Shown here: one piece after another, positions 48,260 to 57,426 of the stretch
Numbering within the stretch: the stretch's first letter is position 1
Layout: every line of letters begins with the position of its first letter
Source of the DNA: Paraburkholderia ribeironis
GTDB taxonomy: Bacteria > Pseudomonadota > Gammaproteobacteria > Burkholderiales > Burkholderiaceae
Assembly: GCF_900019265.1 (NCBI RefSeq)
Contig: NZ_CYGX02000015.1
Location: 115,929-179,928, forward strand
DNA length: 64,000 nucleotides
Direction of reading: 5' to 3'
Notes under the pieces: model-generated
Told to the model about the DNA's origin: nothing
What the model saw: only the letters and a program-made list of their open reading frames with translations
Database searches by the model: none
Position numbers and translations under genes: made by a program

Positions 48260-48672
48260 GCCCATTCTCCGACGACGACGAAGGCGGCCTGATGAACGAG
48301 ATCAACATGACGCCGCTGGTGGACGTCATGCTGGTCTTGCTGATCATTTTTCTCGTCACGATTCCCGCCATGCAACACGCGGTCAGGATCGATCTGCCGC
48401 GGGCGAGCAGTCAACCGGAAGCCGTCAAACCCGCGCACGTGGACCTCGCCGTGCAGGCGGACGGTTCGATTCTGTGGGACGGTCATGCGGTGACCGACGA
48501 CGCCTTGCGCACGCGCATCGCACAGGCAGCGCACACCACGCCTCAACCGGAACTGCATGTGCGGGCCGACCGGAAAGTGCCGTATGAACGGGTTGCCGAT
48601 GTGATGTCGGCCGCCCAGGCAGGCGGTCTGACGAAGCTCGGCTTCGTGACCGACCCGCGGCCTGGTAAATAG
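48250..48672 (+). CDS. exbD: ExbD/TolR-type proton channel subunit
   Basis: The 140-residue protein has a short cytoplasmic N-terminus, one transmembrane helix with the essential aspartate (EINMTPLVDVMLVLLIIFLV) and a periplasmic domain ending YERVADVMSAAQAGGLTKLG. It is co-translated with exbB. Length and motifs match ExbD. Confidence 0.93.
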   Translation: MAMSPFSDDDEGGLMNEINMTPLVDVMLVLLIIFLVTIPAMQHAVRIDLPRASSQPEAVKPAHVDLAVQADGSILWDGHAVTDDALRTRIAQAAHTTPQPELHVRADRKVPYERVADVMSAAQAGGLTKLGFVTDPRPGK

Positions 48673-48817
48673 CGCAGCGCCTCGCACGCTCGAATCGGCG
48701 TGGACACCTAAGGAGTGGCTTATCGGAGGCGAAAGAATCTCTGAATTCAAATCGGCCTGTGGCTCCGCTATCGTGGTGCGTGTCTGAACGGCATATCACC
48801 CTGACGAGGACCGGACG

Positions 48818-49636
48818 ATGCAAGCCCTTATCTTCGACGTCGATGGCACGCTAGCCGATACCGAGACCGCTCATCGGCATGCCTTCAACGCCGCTTTCGC
48901 GGAGGTGGGTCTCGACTGGTTCTGGGACGAGGCGCTCTATGCACGCCTTCTCAAGGTGGCCGGCGGCAAGGAACGCCTGCTGCATTACTGGCGCATGGTC
49001 GAGGGCGAAGAAGCCGACGGTGCGAAGGCGCTGGAAGTCGTCGCGGCGATCCATGCGATCAAGACCCGCCACTACACCGAGCGGGTGCGTGGCAACGGCT
49101 TGCCGCTGCGCCCCGGCATTGCGCGTCTGATGGCGGAGGCGCAAGAGGCCGGCATGCGTGTGGCGATCGCGACGACCACGACACCCGCCAATCTGGACGC
49201 ACTGCTGCAGGTCCATTTCGGCGCAGCCTGGCGTACGCGCTTCGCGGCGATTGGCGATGCCGGCACCACGCGTGCGAAAAAGCCCGCCCCCGACGTCTAC
49301 CACCATGTGCTCGACCAGCTCGGTCTGCAAGCCGCGGCCTGCCTTGCCTTCGAGGACTCCCGCAACGGTTTGCTTGCGGCACGCGCGGCGGGTGTCCCGA
49401 CCGTCGTTACGCCGACCGGGTACACCTCGCAGGACCGCTTCGATGGCGCGCTGGCCGTGCTGCCTCACCTCGGCGATCCGCAGACGCCGATCCTCCAGCC
49501 GGTGGATGGCGAACAGCATCGCTGGGTGGATCTGCCGACCCTGCGCCGCTGGCATCACGACGCCGCGTCGCCCCTTGATCCGACTCCGTTCGTAGTGCCA
49601 GGCATAGATCAATCACGCACGAGCTCACCATGGTAG
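48818..49636 (+). CDS. cbbY: CbbY-type HAD phosphatase
   Basis: CbbY removes phosphate from xylulose-1,5-bisphosphate, a RuBisCO inhibitor. The 272-residue HAD protein has the nucleophile motif [13 protein letters not shown] at the start, TTTTPANL as motif [14 protein letters not shown] as motif III and [11 protein letters not shown] as motif IV. It follows the exb genes after 145 bases and overlaps cbbZ by seven, so the pair forms a small repair operon remote from the main cbb operon. The C-terminal 45 residues extend beyond the usual family end. Confidence 0.9.
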   Translation: MQALIFDVDGTLADTETAHRHAFNAAFAEVGLDWFWDEALYARLLKVAGGKERLLHYWRMVEGEEADGAKALEVVAAIHAIKTRHYTERVRGNGLPLRPGIARLMAEAQEAGMRVAIATTTTPANLDALLQVHFGAAWRTRFAAIGDAGTTRAKKPAPDVYHHVLDQLGLQAAACLAFEDSRNGLLAARAAGVPTVVTPTGYTSQDRFDGALAVLPHLGDPQTPILQPVDGEQHRWVDLPTLRRWHHDAASPLDPTPFVVPGIDQSRTSSPW

Positions 49637-50322
49637 CAAGCAATCACTGCAACGCAGTACTGATCGACCTGGACGGCACGATGGTCGACACGGCGCCGGA
49701 CATCGCGGCCGCGGTCACCTGCATGCTCGCGGACTTCGGAGTAGCGCCGCTGTCGTTCGACAGGGTGACTGGATTTATCGGCAATGGGGTCCCCAACCTC
49801 GTGCGACGCTCGCTGGAAGCAGCCGGCATCGAGAAGCGCGTCGCCATCGAGCGAGCCCTGCTGGTGTTTGAACAGCACTATGCGAATACAAACGGACGCG
49901 TGGGCCGGGTGTTTCCCGGTGTCATGGACGGACTGCGCGAATTGCGAAAGAGAGGTTACCGGAGCGCCTGCGTGACCAACAAACCTCATGCGCTGGCTGC
50001 GCCGCTACTGACCAACACAGGCCTCGCCGCGTATCTGGACGTGCTGGTCGCGGGCGACACGATAGCCAGCATGAAGCCCTCCCCCGAGCCGCTCTGGCAC
50101 GCCTGCCGCCTGCTCGATGCCGACCCCGGACGCTGCGCGCTGGTCGGCGATTCGCCCGTCGATGTCGCAGCGGCACGCGCGGCCGGCCTGCCTGTCTTCA
50201 TCGTCAAGTATGGCTATGCCGGACAAGGCGGCGCCGACGCATTGCACTGCGATGGACTGATCGACTCGTTCGAAGCCCTGCCGGCGATTCTCGCGGCGCG
50301 CGGGCTCATGACTCACGCGTAG
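49630..50322 (+). CDS. cbbZ: Phosphoglycolate phosphatase
   Basis: The enzyme removes phosphate from 2-phosphoglycolate, the product of RuBisCO oxygenation. The 230-residue HAD protein has [20 protein letters not shown], the cap-domain [18 protein letters not shown] and motifs [24 protein letters not shown] and [19 protein letters not shown] 49630 overlaps the end of cbbY. Gph of general metabolism is the alternative name; the cbb context favours CbbZ. Confidence 0.92.
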   Translation: MVASNHCNAVLIDLDGTMVDTAPDIAAAVTCMLADFGVAPLSFDRVTGFIGNGVPNLVRRSLEAAGIEKRVAIERALLVFEQHYANTNGRVGRVFPGVMDGLRELRKRGYRSACVTNKPHALAAPLLTNTGLAAYLDVLVAGDTIASMKPSPEPLWHACRLLDADPGRCALVGDSPVDVAAARAAGLPVFIVKYGYAGQGGADALHCDGLIDSFEALPAILAARGLMTHA

Positions 50323-50352
50323 TGACGGCCGGGTTGCAACGCGGTGTCGCGA

Positions 50353-51012
50353 CTAGCCGGCAGACAGCAGGCTCGCCACCCGAGCCGATTTGGTCTGGAC
50401 GGCGATATCTTTTGCCGTCATGCCGCGGTTGTCCTTCAACGACGGATTGGCGCCGCGTGCGAGCAGCAGTTGAGCGGTATCCGCGCGATCGTATCCCGCG
50501 GCCCACATCAGCGCAGTGAGATCGTTCTTGTAGGTGCGATTCACGTCGATTCCGGCATCGAGCAACTGACTCACCACTCTCGATTGCCCCTGGCCTGCCG
50601 CGTACTCCATCGCGGTCTTGCCGACGCGATCCGTAGCTAGAGGATCCGCACCGTGCGCCAGCAGGAGTGCAACGATCTCATCGAAGCCGCCGTATGCCGC
50701 GGCCATCAATGGCGTGACGCCGGGCGCACTCGCGTGCTGGACGTTCGCGCCGTGTTCGATCAGCGTGCGCGCCATGGCCACATCGCCTTTTTTGCATGCG
50801 GTGATCAGCGCCGTGTCGCCGATGCGGTTCATTGCGTCGACGGCTCCGCCGCGCTGCAGTGCTGCGAGAAGCGACTGTTGGTCACCGTCTTTTGCGGCTA
50901 CCAGCACTTGCCGGTTGGTTTCTCCGTCGCCCTGCGCGGACGCGGGCTGGCACGCACCGAATGCACCGGCAAGCAGGATGGCAGTTGCGAGGTAGCGGGT
51001 GAGCTCTTTCAT
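50353..51012 (-). CDS. Exported ankyrin-repeat protein
   Basis: The 219-residue protein has a signal peptide with a cysteine near its end (LAGAFGACQPASAQ), which may instead mark a lipoprotein, and about five ankyrin repeats (for example TALITACKKGDVAMARTLIE, TPLMAAAYGGFDEIVALLLA and TALMWAAGYDRADTAQLLLA). Ankyrin repeats bind proteins. It is convergent with cbbZ and lies on the same strand as, and downstream of, the PQQ-dehydrogenase/cytochrome pair. Confidence 0.88.
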   Translation of the reverse strand: MKELTRYLATAILLAGAFGACQPASAQGDGETNRQVLVAAKDGDQQSLLAALQRGGAVDAMNRIGDTALITACKKGDVAMARTLIEHGANVQHASAPGVTPLMAAAYGGFDEIVALLLAHGADPLATDRVGKTAMEYAAGQGQSRVVSQLLDAGIDVNRTYKNDLTALMWAAGYDRADTAQLLLARGANPSLKDNRGMTAKDIAVQTKSARVASLLSAG

Positions 51013-51107
51013 GGTGTCTCCGGTGTCGACCAGAGTTGGCGCTTTAGCGCGTTACTCTGGTCCCATGCAAACCACTAACTCCGGTCCCACGCAATTCAAT
51101 TGCGCTA

Positions 51108-51728
51108 CTACTGCAGATTATTGACATACGCGGCCAGATTCCGGATATCGTCGTCGGTCAGATTGCGCGTCACACTGGCCATGTTGCCCGCATCGTTGGT
51201 CCGCGTGTGCGAACGGAAGTCCTGCAATTGCTTGACGATATACGGATACAACTGACCGGCGACGCGCGGAATCTCGTTCTGGCCGGAAAAACCACCCAGG
51301 TGGCACATCGTGCATAGCACTTCGGCGGATTTCTTCCTTCCCGCTTCGATCCTCGCGCCATCCGGTTTGATCGTAACGGGCACGAGCTTTTGCGCGGCAA
51401 AGTAGTCGGCAAGATCCTGCATGTCCTCGCGCGACAGGTTGTCCACCATTGGCGACATAGGCGGGTGGTTGCGGCGTCCTTCCTTGAAGTCCCGCAGTTG
51501 CAGGTAGATGTAGCGCGCGGTTTGACCGGCCAGAATCGGATAGTCCGGCGTGGTCGAGTTGCCCATCGGCCCATGACAGGCCACACACACTTGCGCTTTC
51601 GCCTTGCCCGCCTCTGCATCGGCTCGCGCATTGGACGGCAGCCATGCGGCGGCGAACCAGCCGCACAGCAGGGCTGCCCATGCGCGGTCCATCGAACGAG
51701 GCGCTCCCCGCAACGTCGGCATCGTCAT
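51108..51728 (-). CDS. Diheme cytochrome c4-like protein
   Basis: The 206-residue exported protein has a signal peptide (about 1-35) and two heme motifs, CVACHG (about residue 48) and CTMCHLGG (about residue 140), with a duplicated fold including [21 protein letters not shown] and [19 protein letters not shown] segments, typical of cytochrome c4. The ATG at 51728 overlaps the stop of the PQQ alcohol dehydrogenase, so the two are co-translated and the cytochrome is its probable electron acceptor. Confidence 0.9.
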   Translation of the reverse strand: MTMPTLRGAPRSMDRAWAALLCGWFAAAWLPSNARADAEAGKAKAQVCVACHGPMGNSTTPDYPILAGQTARYIYLQLRDFKEGRRNHPPMSPMVDNLSREDMQDLADYFAAQKLVPVTIKPDGARIEAGRKKSAEVLCTMCHLGGFSGQNEIPRVAGQLYPYIVKQLQDFRSHTRTNDAGNMASVTRNLTDDDIRNLAAYVNNLQ

Positions 51729-53458
51729 GGCAACGCGAAGACGAGCACGGTGTTGCCGCGCTTCATGTCGATCTGCGTATTGCCGCCCGCCGCAACCGCG
51801 ACGTACTGCTTGCCGTTCAACGTGTACGACACCGCGGGCGCATTGACGCCGGCGCCGCACTGGTACTCCCAAAGCTTCTTGCCGGTGGAGGCGTCGAACG
51901 CACGGAACAGGCCGTTGCCCTCGCCGTTGAACACGAGGCCTCCCGCCGTCGCGAGCACGCCGCCGATGAGCGGCTGGTCGGTCTTGTAGCCCCACGCGAC
52001 CTTACCGGTATCGACGTTCACGGCGGCCAGCTTGCCCCATTGCTGCTCGGACGGAATCACCTTGAACGCCCCGCCCAGCCACAGCTTGCTGCCGCCCGGA
52101 TAGGCCGCTTCCTCGACCTGATAAGTCATCGGTTGATGCAGATTGGCCGCATAGACGAGGCGCGTTTGCGGATCGAACGCGATCGGCGACCACTCGACTC
52201 CGCCGTTCGCGCCCGGCAACATGCGCGCGCCATCGGCGGTCGGCAACGTCCACATGTTCTCTTGCGGAATCATCGCCTCCGAATAGCGGATCAGCCGTCC
52301 CGTGGCGCGATCGTGAACGTACACGTGGCCGGTCTCGCCGGCATGCACGATGCCGGGAATCATCTTGCCATTGTTGTCGCGCACGTCGATCAGAACCGGC
52401 GGACTCACTGCATCCAGGTCCCACACGTCATGCGGCACGTACTGGTAGTGCCATTTGTACTTGCCGGTGTCCAGATCGATCGCGACGAGCGAGTCGGTAT
52501 AGAGATTGTCTCCCGGCCGGATCGCGCCATACAGGTCCGGCGACGGATTGCCCACCACGAAATACACCGTATGCGTTTGCCGATCGATTGCAGGCGTCAT
52601 CCAGACTCCGCCGCCGAGTGTCTTGTAGAAGTCGCCGCCCTTGTCCGCCAGCTGCTTTTTCTCCGCAGCGATGTCGCGCTTCTCGTCGCGGCCGGTCGCG
52701 TCTTTGGTGGCCCACACGCCTTCCTGACCGGTGTCCGGAATCGTGTAGAACGTCCAGAGCAATTGGCCGGAATTTGCATCGAACGCTTTCACGAAACCGC
52801 GAATACCGTATTCGCCGCCGTTCGTGCCGATCAGCACCTTGCCGTCGACGACCGCCGGCGCCATCGTTTCCGAGTAGCCCTGATCGGGATCGGCGATCTG
52901 GCTTTGCCACAACACGCCGCCGGTTTTCGCGTCGAGCGCGACGAGCTTCGAATCGAGGGTGCCCATATAGAGCCGGTCACCTGCTATGGCCACGCCGCGA
53001 TTGTTCGGCCCGCAACAGAACGTCGTGACCGGACCCATCTTGTGCTTGTAATGCCAGAACTCCTTGCCGGTTGCCGCATCGAGCGCGTATACATGGTTGA
53101 ACGACGTGGTAATGAACATCACACCGTTCGATACGATCGGCGCCGTTTCCATCGACTCGTTGACGGCCGTCTGGAATATAAACGCCGGTCTGAGCTTCGA
53201 CACGTTCGTCTTGTTGATTTGCGCACCGGGGTAGTAGCGCGTCTGCGCATACGAGCCGTTCGAATGCAGCCAGGCGGTCGTCGTGGTGGCGGCCCTGTCG
53301 AGTTGCTCCTGGCTCACGGGTTGAAGCGTCGAGGGCACGGGTGCGGACGTCGTCGTTGCACTGTTCTGGACTTCTTCCGCGGCATAAGCGGCTGGCAAGC
53401 CGAATGCGATGGCAAGCAGAGGCAGGCCGAAGGCACCTGAAAGTCGGTTGATTGGCAT
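51725..53458 (-). CDS. PQQ-dependent alcohol dehydrogenase with lanthanide-type Asp-x-Asp motif
   Basis: The 577-residue periplasmic quinoprotein has a signal peptide (about 1-26), the vicinal disulfide CC at 148-149, Glu216 (GGEYG) and Asn304 as metal ligands, and WDLDA with Asp347 and Asp349. The second Asp predicts lanthanide use, as in XoxF and PedH. It is clearly distinct from XoxF (LDAVSPPVL in place of YDGVNEMIL) and belongs to a different quinoprotein branch, so its substrate may be a longer or other alcohol. A ribosome site AAGGAGAC precedes ATG 53458. It overlaps the downstream cytochrome c gene. Confidence 0.92.
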   Translation of the reverse strand: MPINRLSGAFGLPLLAIAFGLPAAYAAEEVQNSATTTSAPVPSTLQPVSQEQLDRAATTTTAWLHSNGSYAQTRYYPGAQINKTNVSKLRPAFIFQTAVNESMETAPIVSNGVMFITTSFNHVYALDAATGKEFWHYKHKMGPVTTFCCGPNNRGVAIAGDRLYMGTLDSKLVALDAKTGGVLWQSQIADPDQGYSETMAPAVVDGKVLIGTNGGEYGIRGFVKAFDANSGQLLWTFYTIPDTGQEGVWATKDATGRDEKRDIAAEKKQLADKGGDFYKTLGGGVWMTPAIDRQTHTVYFVVGNPSPDLYGAIRPGDNLYTDSLVAIDLDTGKYKWHYQYVPHDVWDLDAVSPPVLIDVRDNNGKMIPGIVHAGETGHVYVHDRATGRLIRYSEAMIPQENMWTLPTADGARMLPGANGGVEWSPIAFDPQTRLVYAANLHQPMTYQVEEAAYPGGSKLWLGGAFKVIPSEQQWGKLAAVNVDTGKVAWGYKTDQPLIGGVLATAGGLVFNGEGNGLFRAFDASTGKKLWEYQCGAGVNAPAVSYTLNGKQYVAVAAGGNTQIDMKRGNTVLVFALP

Positions 53459-54064
53459 GAGTGTCTCCTTGGCTTTTTATTGTTCAAGATTTTCAGCGCA
53501 GGAGTGCGGCATTCCTCCACACGGCCGACGACGTGGAAAAGCAGGATGGCGCAACCCTCTCAAACAACAAAAGCGTACGATTTTGAACCGTTGATTGCTT
53601 TGTCAGGATGGGTCGGCTGCGCATTGGGAAAGCGGTGATACAGAGGTCCCCAAAAGGCCGGCTCGCTTAAGCGTAGGCCATGCGCTTCTGATTTTCTAGA
53701 CTCGCAGCACGTTTCATGAGGCGCGGCCCCATACGTAAGACGAATTTGCGGCGCTGGATTTTGCCGCTCGGGCCGGACGATTGCGCGCAATGAGAATGAC
53801 GACGCGGATTATCGTTTGGCATGACTGCTCGCTGGTTAAGGCCTGAAGCATGGGCTGCAGCCAGTTGCGCGATTGTGCTTGTGCTTGCGCTCGCAGTCCG
53901 TCGCGCCTTGTGAACGGCTCCGGGCTTTGACGTAGCGGGTGTCGACCCATTGCGTTCGCTCCGGCGCGCATGCGCGATCACCGTCCTATGTCACCGGCTC
54001 CCCTCTATCTGCGGCGTTTCTTTCATGTCCTTTGCGTCCCGCGTATCCGCTATATAGACATGCT
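53459..54064. other. 606-base region without a supported gene
   Basis: The left end would hold the promoter of the PQQ alcohol dehydrogenase. Several short minus-strand frames (53560-53981) look like spurious or decayed sequence; no family was recognised. The sequence is less GC-rich than the neighbouring genes near 53565-53600. Confidence 0.4.
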
Positions 54065-54334
54065 ATGGTGCACTCCGACTTGAAAAATGCGTCTTTGAAA
54101 CTGATAAAAATAACGATGGAGCAGTTCTTTATGCGGCGCGCCAGCGCCGTGATTTTTTTGCTCAATCGCCGTCACGCGTGGCGTGAAAAGATCACGGCCA
54201 TATCGTGCGGCAACGTTGAATGGGAAACGCGGGAAATCGAGTCGATTGAGCGACTGGTACTCGACGTCCGCGCGGGCCGCGTTCATACATTCGAATTGGC
54301 TCATCCAGCAACCGTTGTAATCGTCACAGACTAA
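54065..54334 (+). CDS. Possible small hypothetical protein
   Basis: A frame from ATG 54065 encodes 89 residues rich in charged amino acids (MEQFFMRRASAVIFLLNRR, then EWETREIESIERLVLDV, ending ATVVIVTD). No family is recognised and no ribosome site is visible at 54065 or at the later ATG 54116. The sequence is AT-richer than its surroundings. The frame may not be expressed. Confidence 0.3.
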   Translation: MVHSDLKNASLKLIKITMEQFFMRRASAVIFLLNRRHAWREKITAISCGNVEWETREIESIERLVLDVRAGRVHTFELAHPATVVIVTD

Positions 54335-54570
54335 GGCCCAGTTCGCCTCCAGTTATTTTCAACGCTTTAGCCCCATCCAGTTGTGCTGCCGAACTTGCGT
54401 GCTTACCTCCGGTGGCATGCCCGCCGTTTTCGCGTCTCGCGCAAACGGGCCCAGGCTGTGCTGACGACTACTGGCCGCCGCAAGATGCGAGACCCTGCGT
54501 GCACGGTCGGCCAGTTGCAGACACCTATCAGGCGGATGGTCCACACTGCGTTGAGCAGTGTGGAGCCGCA

Positions 54571-55296
54571 TTAGAACCGATACCCGACAGAAACATACGA
54601 AATGATCGGATCAAGCTTGAGCTTCGTGCTACTGGTCACGGTTCCGAGCTTGGACTGAGTCGTCAGCGTGGCCTTCGTCGACAGCCACATATACGACAGC
54701 GAGACATCGACCGACCAATGCTTGTCGATGTTATAGGCAAACCCGGCATTGATGACCGGCGCAAACGAGCTGCTCAACTTCGCGGTGGTCGTCCCCTCCA
54801 GTGCGGTGCCATATGTCTGCGAATACAAGAAGCTGCCACTCGATACCGCCGGGCTCAATTTCACTCCGCTATACCAGACGTATGAGCCGCCCGCGCCAAG
54901 GTACGGACGGAAGCGACTCTGTGCTTCGTTGAAGTAGTACTTCAGAAGCAGCGTCGGGCTCCATTCGTACGCGGAGCCGATCTCCCCGAGCGCCGCGAGC
55001 GACCCGGTGCCGGTCAAATGAAACTTCGGCGGCACGCCGAATACTGCAGTCGTGGCGATGTGGTCGGTAAAGAAATAGGTAGCCGTAAAGCCGAACGTAT
55101 CCGAATCGCTCACTGTTGCGCCCGTGCCGGTCTCCGTTACGCTCGTGCCGACTGCATTGACAGTGAGCGGTTTGCTCGAGTCCTGCGGCGAGAGATGAAA
55201 CCAGCCCAAACTCGCGACGACATCGCCAGCGCTTTGCGCCTGAGCGGCCGTACTCACTAATAACGCAGCGGCTATGCCGAGTCCCCGTATCTTCAT
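54571..55296 (-). CDS. ompW: OmpW-family outer-membrane protein
   Basis: The 241-residue protein has a signal peptide (MKIRGLGIAAALLVSTAAQA) and an eight-stranded OmpW barrel: GDVVASLGWFHLSPQDSS, TYFFTDHIATTAVFGVPPKF, LLLKYYFNEAQSRFRPYLGA and the closing DPIISYVSVGYRF with terminal aromatic residue. OmpW proteins form a hydrophobic channel for small compounds. ATG 55296 is preceded by a GAGGAGAC ribosome site; an earlier in-frame start is not needed. It stands alone. Confidence 0.92.
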   Translation of the reverse strand: MKIRGLGIAAALLVSTAAQAQSAGDVVASLGWFHLSPQDSSKPLTVNAVGTSVTETGTGATVSDSDTFGFTATYFFTDHIATTAVFGVPPKFHLTGTGSLAALGEIGSAYEWSPTLLLKYYFNEAQSRFRPYLGAGGSYVWYSGVKLSPAVSSGSFLYSQTYGTALEGTTTAKLSSSFAPVINAGFAYNIDKHWSVDVSLSYMWLSTKATLTTQSKLGTVTSSTKLKLDPIISYVSVGYRF

Positions 55297-55631
55297 TGTT
55301 GTCTCCTCTGTTTTGACGTCCTGGTGATCGGTCAGGGACGATTCTATGTGCACGATCGTTCGATTTGCCGTCCGATCCGCCGAGTGTTAGCTCTGGAATT
55401 CGGTAAGGATTGAGCGACCGTGATGCGACGGGTCCGCATCTGTCCTTCGGCACTCAAGGCGACACGGGTTCGCAGTGTTTCAGGAGCCGGGTTTTGCAGG
55501 AAAGGGAGGAACGCCTGTCTCCTTGCAGTGCATTGGCATGCCAAAGTAGCGGCAGGCGGATTCGCGCAAGTTCGCAAACGAATGGGCGTAGAAGACTGAA
55601 CGCATAACGAGAAGGGGCAGACGAAAGCCAA

Positions 55632-55655
55632 AAGCCCGCTGGTTAGAGCGGGCTT
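55632..55655 (-). terminator. Rho-independent terminator (minus strand)
   Basis: AAGCCCGCT and AGCGGGCTT pair perfectly across a six-base loop. On the minus strand the stem is followed at once by TTGGCTTTC, giving a T-rich end, while on the plus strand CTTTTTG follows nine bases later. It probably ends the MFS-small-ORF transcript. Confidence 0.65.
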
Positions 55656-55686
55656 CCGGTTGCCTTTTTGGAAAGAGAGTACCGCT

Positions 55687-55718
55687 GCGTCATCGCATTG
55701 CAAGCAATGCGATGACGC
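55687..55718 (-). terminator. Perfect 15-bp inverted repeat after the small ORF
   Basis: GCGTCATCGCATTGC (55687-55701) pairs fully with GCAATGCGATGACGC (55704-55718) with only two bases between them. It begins five bases after the small ORF stop codon on the minus strand and lies before the terminator at 55632-55655. Confidence 0.6.
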
Positions 55719-55722
55719 GGCT

Positions 55723-55776
55723 TTATTTAACCGTAACCGAAACCGCGCACGCAAGGACTGTGGCGATGATGTTCAT
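55723..55776 (-). CDS. Possible 17-residue peptide after the MFS gene
   Basis: ATG 55776 opens the frame MNIIATVLACAVSVTVK, a single hydrophobic segment with a positive end. A purine-rich ribosome site GAGAAGG stands eight bases before it and a strong inverted repeat follows the stop. It lies 60 bases downstream of the MFS transporter on the same strand. Such arrangement is seen for real small membrane peptides, but a frame this short can occur by chance. Confidence 0.4.
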   Translation of the reverse strand: MNIIATVLACAVSVTVK

Positions 55777-55836
55777 GTCGATTGCCTTCTCTTTCCTTAC
55801 GCGTTTGCCGCCGTGAGGCAGAGCAGATCGTCCAGG

Positions 55837-57303
55837 CTACCGGGAGATCTTCTCCAGTTCAATACCCTTTGTGCGCGGCCCCAGCAAACCAATCGCCAGC
55901 ATGACGATGAACATTGCGCCGGCGATGAACACGAACACGCCGGTGGTGCCGAAGTGCTTCAAGACCCACGCGATCAGAAAGGCCGTGAAAATCGCCGAAA
56001 ACCGGCTCCATGAGTAAACAAAGCCCACCGCTCGCGCACGAATGCTAGTGGGAAAAAGTTCGGTCTGGTACGCATGGTAGCTGTACGAAATGATGTTGCC
56101 TGCGAGCGTCAGACACACCCCGAGGCTCACCAGCAGCACCGCGCCCGACGCCTGACTGAACCACAACCCGCAGACGACATTCACACCAGCCATCGACACG
56201 ATCACCGTCTTGCGCTCGAAGCGGTCGCCAATGAAAAGGCCGATGATCGGACCAAGCGGCGCCGCCAATGCGATCACGCTCGAGTACATCAGGCTCGTGG
56301 TGATCGTTATGCCCTGCTTGATCAACAGGGTTGGCACCCAGTTCGCAAAACCGTAGAAGCCCACCGTCTGGAAGATGTTGAAGATCGTCATCATCAGCGC
56401 GCGGCTGCGATACGGCGGCACCCACATATCACGGAAGCCGCCGCGTGGCGCGACCGGCACCGGCGGTGCGGGCGGCGGCAGTTCGCGGCCGTACTCGCTG
56501 CGCACCTTGGCTTCGAGTGCGCTCATCACGCGCCCGGCTTCCGTCAGACGTCCTTGCTGTGCCAGCCAACGCGGGCTTTCCGGCAACGCGCGACGGATCC
56601 ACCAGACAAACAGCGCACCATGCGCGCCGATCAACACGACCCAGCGCCAGCCGTCCAGGCCGAGCAGCGTGCGCGGCACCAGCAGAAACGATAGAAATGC
56701 CACCACCGGCACCGCCGTAAAGCCAACCGCCTGCTCGCACGCAAAAGCGCGGCCGCGAATCTGCTTGGGTACCAGCTCGGAGATGTACGTGCCGATGGTC
56801 ACCAGTTCGACGCCGATGCCGATGCCCGCCACGAAGCGCCAGATATTCAAACCGGTCGCCGTTTCCTGAAACGCCATCACGACATTGGCCGCCGTGTACC
56901 ACAGCAGCGAATAGGTGAATACGGCACGGCGTCCGAAGCGATCCGCGAGGAACCCGCACGCGAGCGTGCCGACAAAGAGCCCGCTGAACAATGCGGCGAT
57001 GAAACTCGCGACGCCCGTCGAGCCGAACAGGCCGTGCGTCGTCGCGCTCAAAAGCCCGCTCTTGACGAGACCCGGCGCGACATAGCCCGAATACAGCAGA
57101 TCGTAGAGTTCGAAAAAGAAGCCGAGGCTCAGCAGCACCACCAGCTTCCAGATGGAACGCGTGGCGGGCAACCGGTCCAGACGCGCCGAAATGCTGCCGG
57201 CGTCGAGCGACGCGGCGCGGGTCGCGTCGGCGGTCGCGCTGGCGCGAGACGCCGCGTGGCCGTCGCTGCGCGCGACGTACGCGCCGTGATCGGGAGATGC
57301 CAT
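55837..57303 (-). CDS. MFS transporter, metabolite:proton symporter type
   Basis: The 488-residue inner-membrane protein has twelve predicted helices with the MFS motif GFLADRFGRRAVF between helices 2 and 3 and FIGDRFERKTVIV in the second half. The N-terminal FFFELYDLLYSGYVAPGL segment is typical of the metabolite:proton symporter group. The aconitase-family enzyme directly upstream in the same direction (123 bases) suggests it imports that enzyme's carboxylic-acid substrate. An unusually long cytosolic N-terminus (about 50 residues) precedes helix 1. Confidence 0.88.
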   Translation of the reverse strand: MASPDHGAYVARSDGHAASRASATADATRAASLDAGSISARLDRLPATRSIWKLVVLLSLGFFFELYDLLYSGYVAPGLVKSGLLSATTHGLFGSTGVASFIAALFSGLFVGTLACGFLADRFGRRAVFTYSLLWYTAANVVMAFQETATGLNIWRFVAGIGIGVELVTIGTYISELVPKQIRGRAFACEQAVGFTAVPVVAFLSFLLVPRTLLGLDGWRWVVLIGAHGALFVWWIRRALPESPRWLAQQGRLTEAGRVMSALEAKVRSEYGRELPPPAPPVPVAPRGGFRDMWVPPYRSRALMMTIFNIFQTVGFYGFANWVPTLLIKQGITITTSLMYSSVIALAAPLGPIIGLFIGDRFERKTVIVSMAGVNVVCGLWFSQASGAVLLVSLGVCLTLAGNIISYSYHAYQTELFPTSIRARAVGFVYSWSRFSAIFTAFLIAWVLKHFGTTGVFVFIAGAMFIVMLAIGLLGPRTKGIELEKISR

Positions 57304-57426
57304 GTTGTCTGTCTCCTAGTGATGCGGGCGAAAAATGACGCTCGCTGGAACGGCTCTAGTGCCGGCCTGTTGTTATTTCATGCGGCGCACGCACCACGCT
57401 GCCGGCCCCGCAAGCCGGCCAGCATT

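Larger units (their letters stand above)
55297..55836. other. Intergenic region with two hairpins and a small ORF
   Basis: The region between ompW and the MFS gene (540 bases) carries no ordinary gene. It contains a 17-codon frame (55723-55776, minus), a perfect 15-base-pair stem at 55687-55718 and a 9-base-pair stem at 55632-55655. The right end, next to ompW, should hold the ompW promoter. Confidence 0.5.

Noticed and set aside
53560..53981. Possible decayed transposase on the minus strand
   Set aside because: Short overlapping frames looked vaguely like an insertion-sequence remnant, but no catalytic motif, terminal inverted repeat or target duplication was found.
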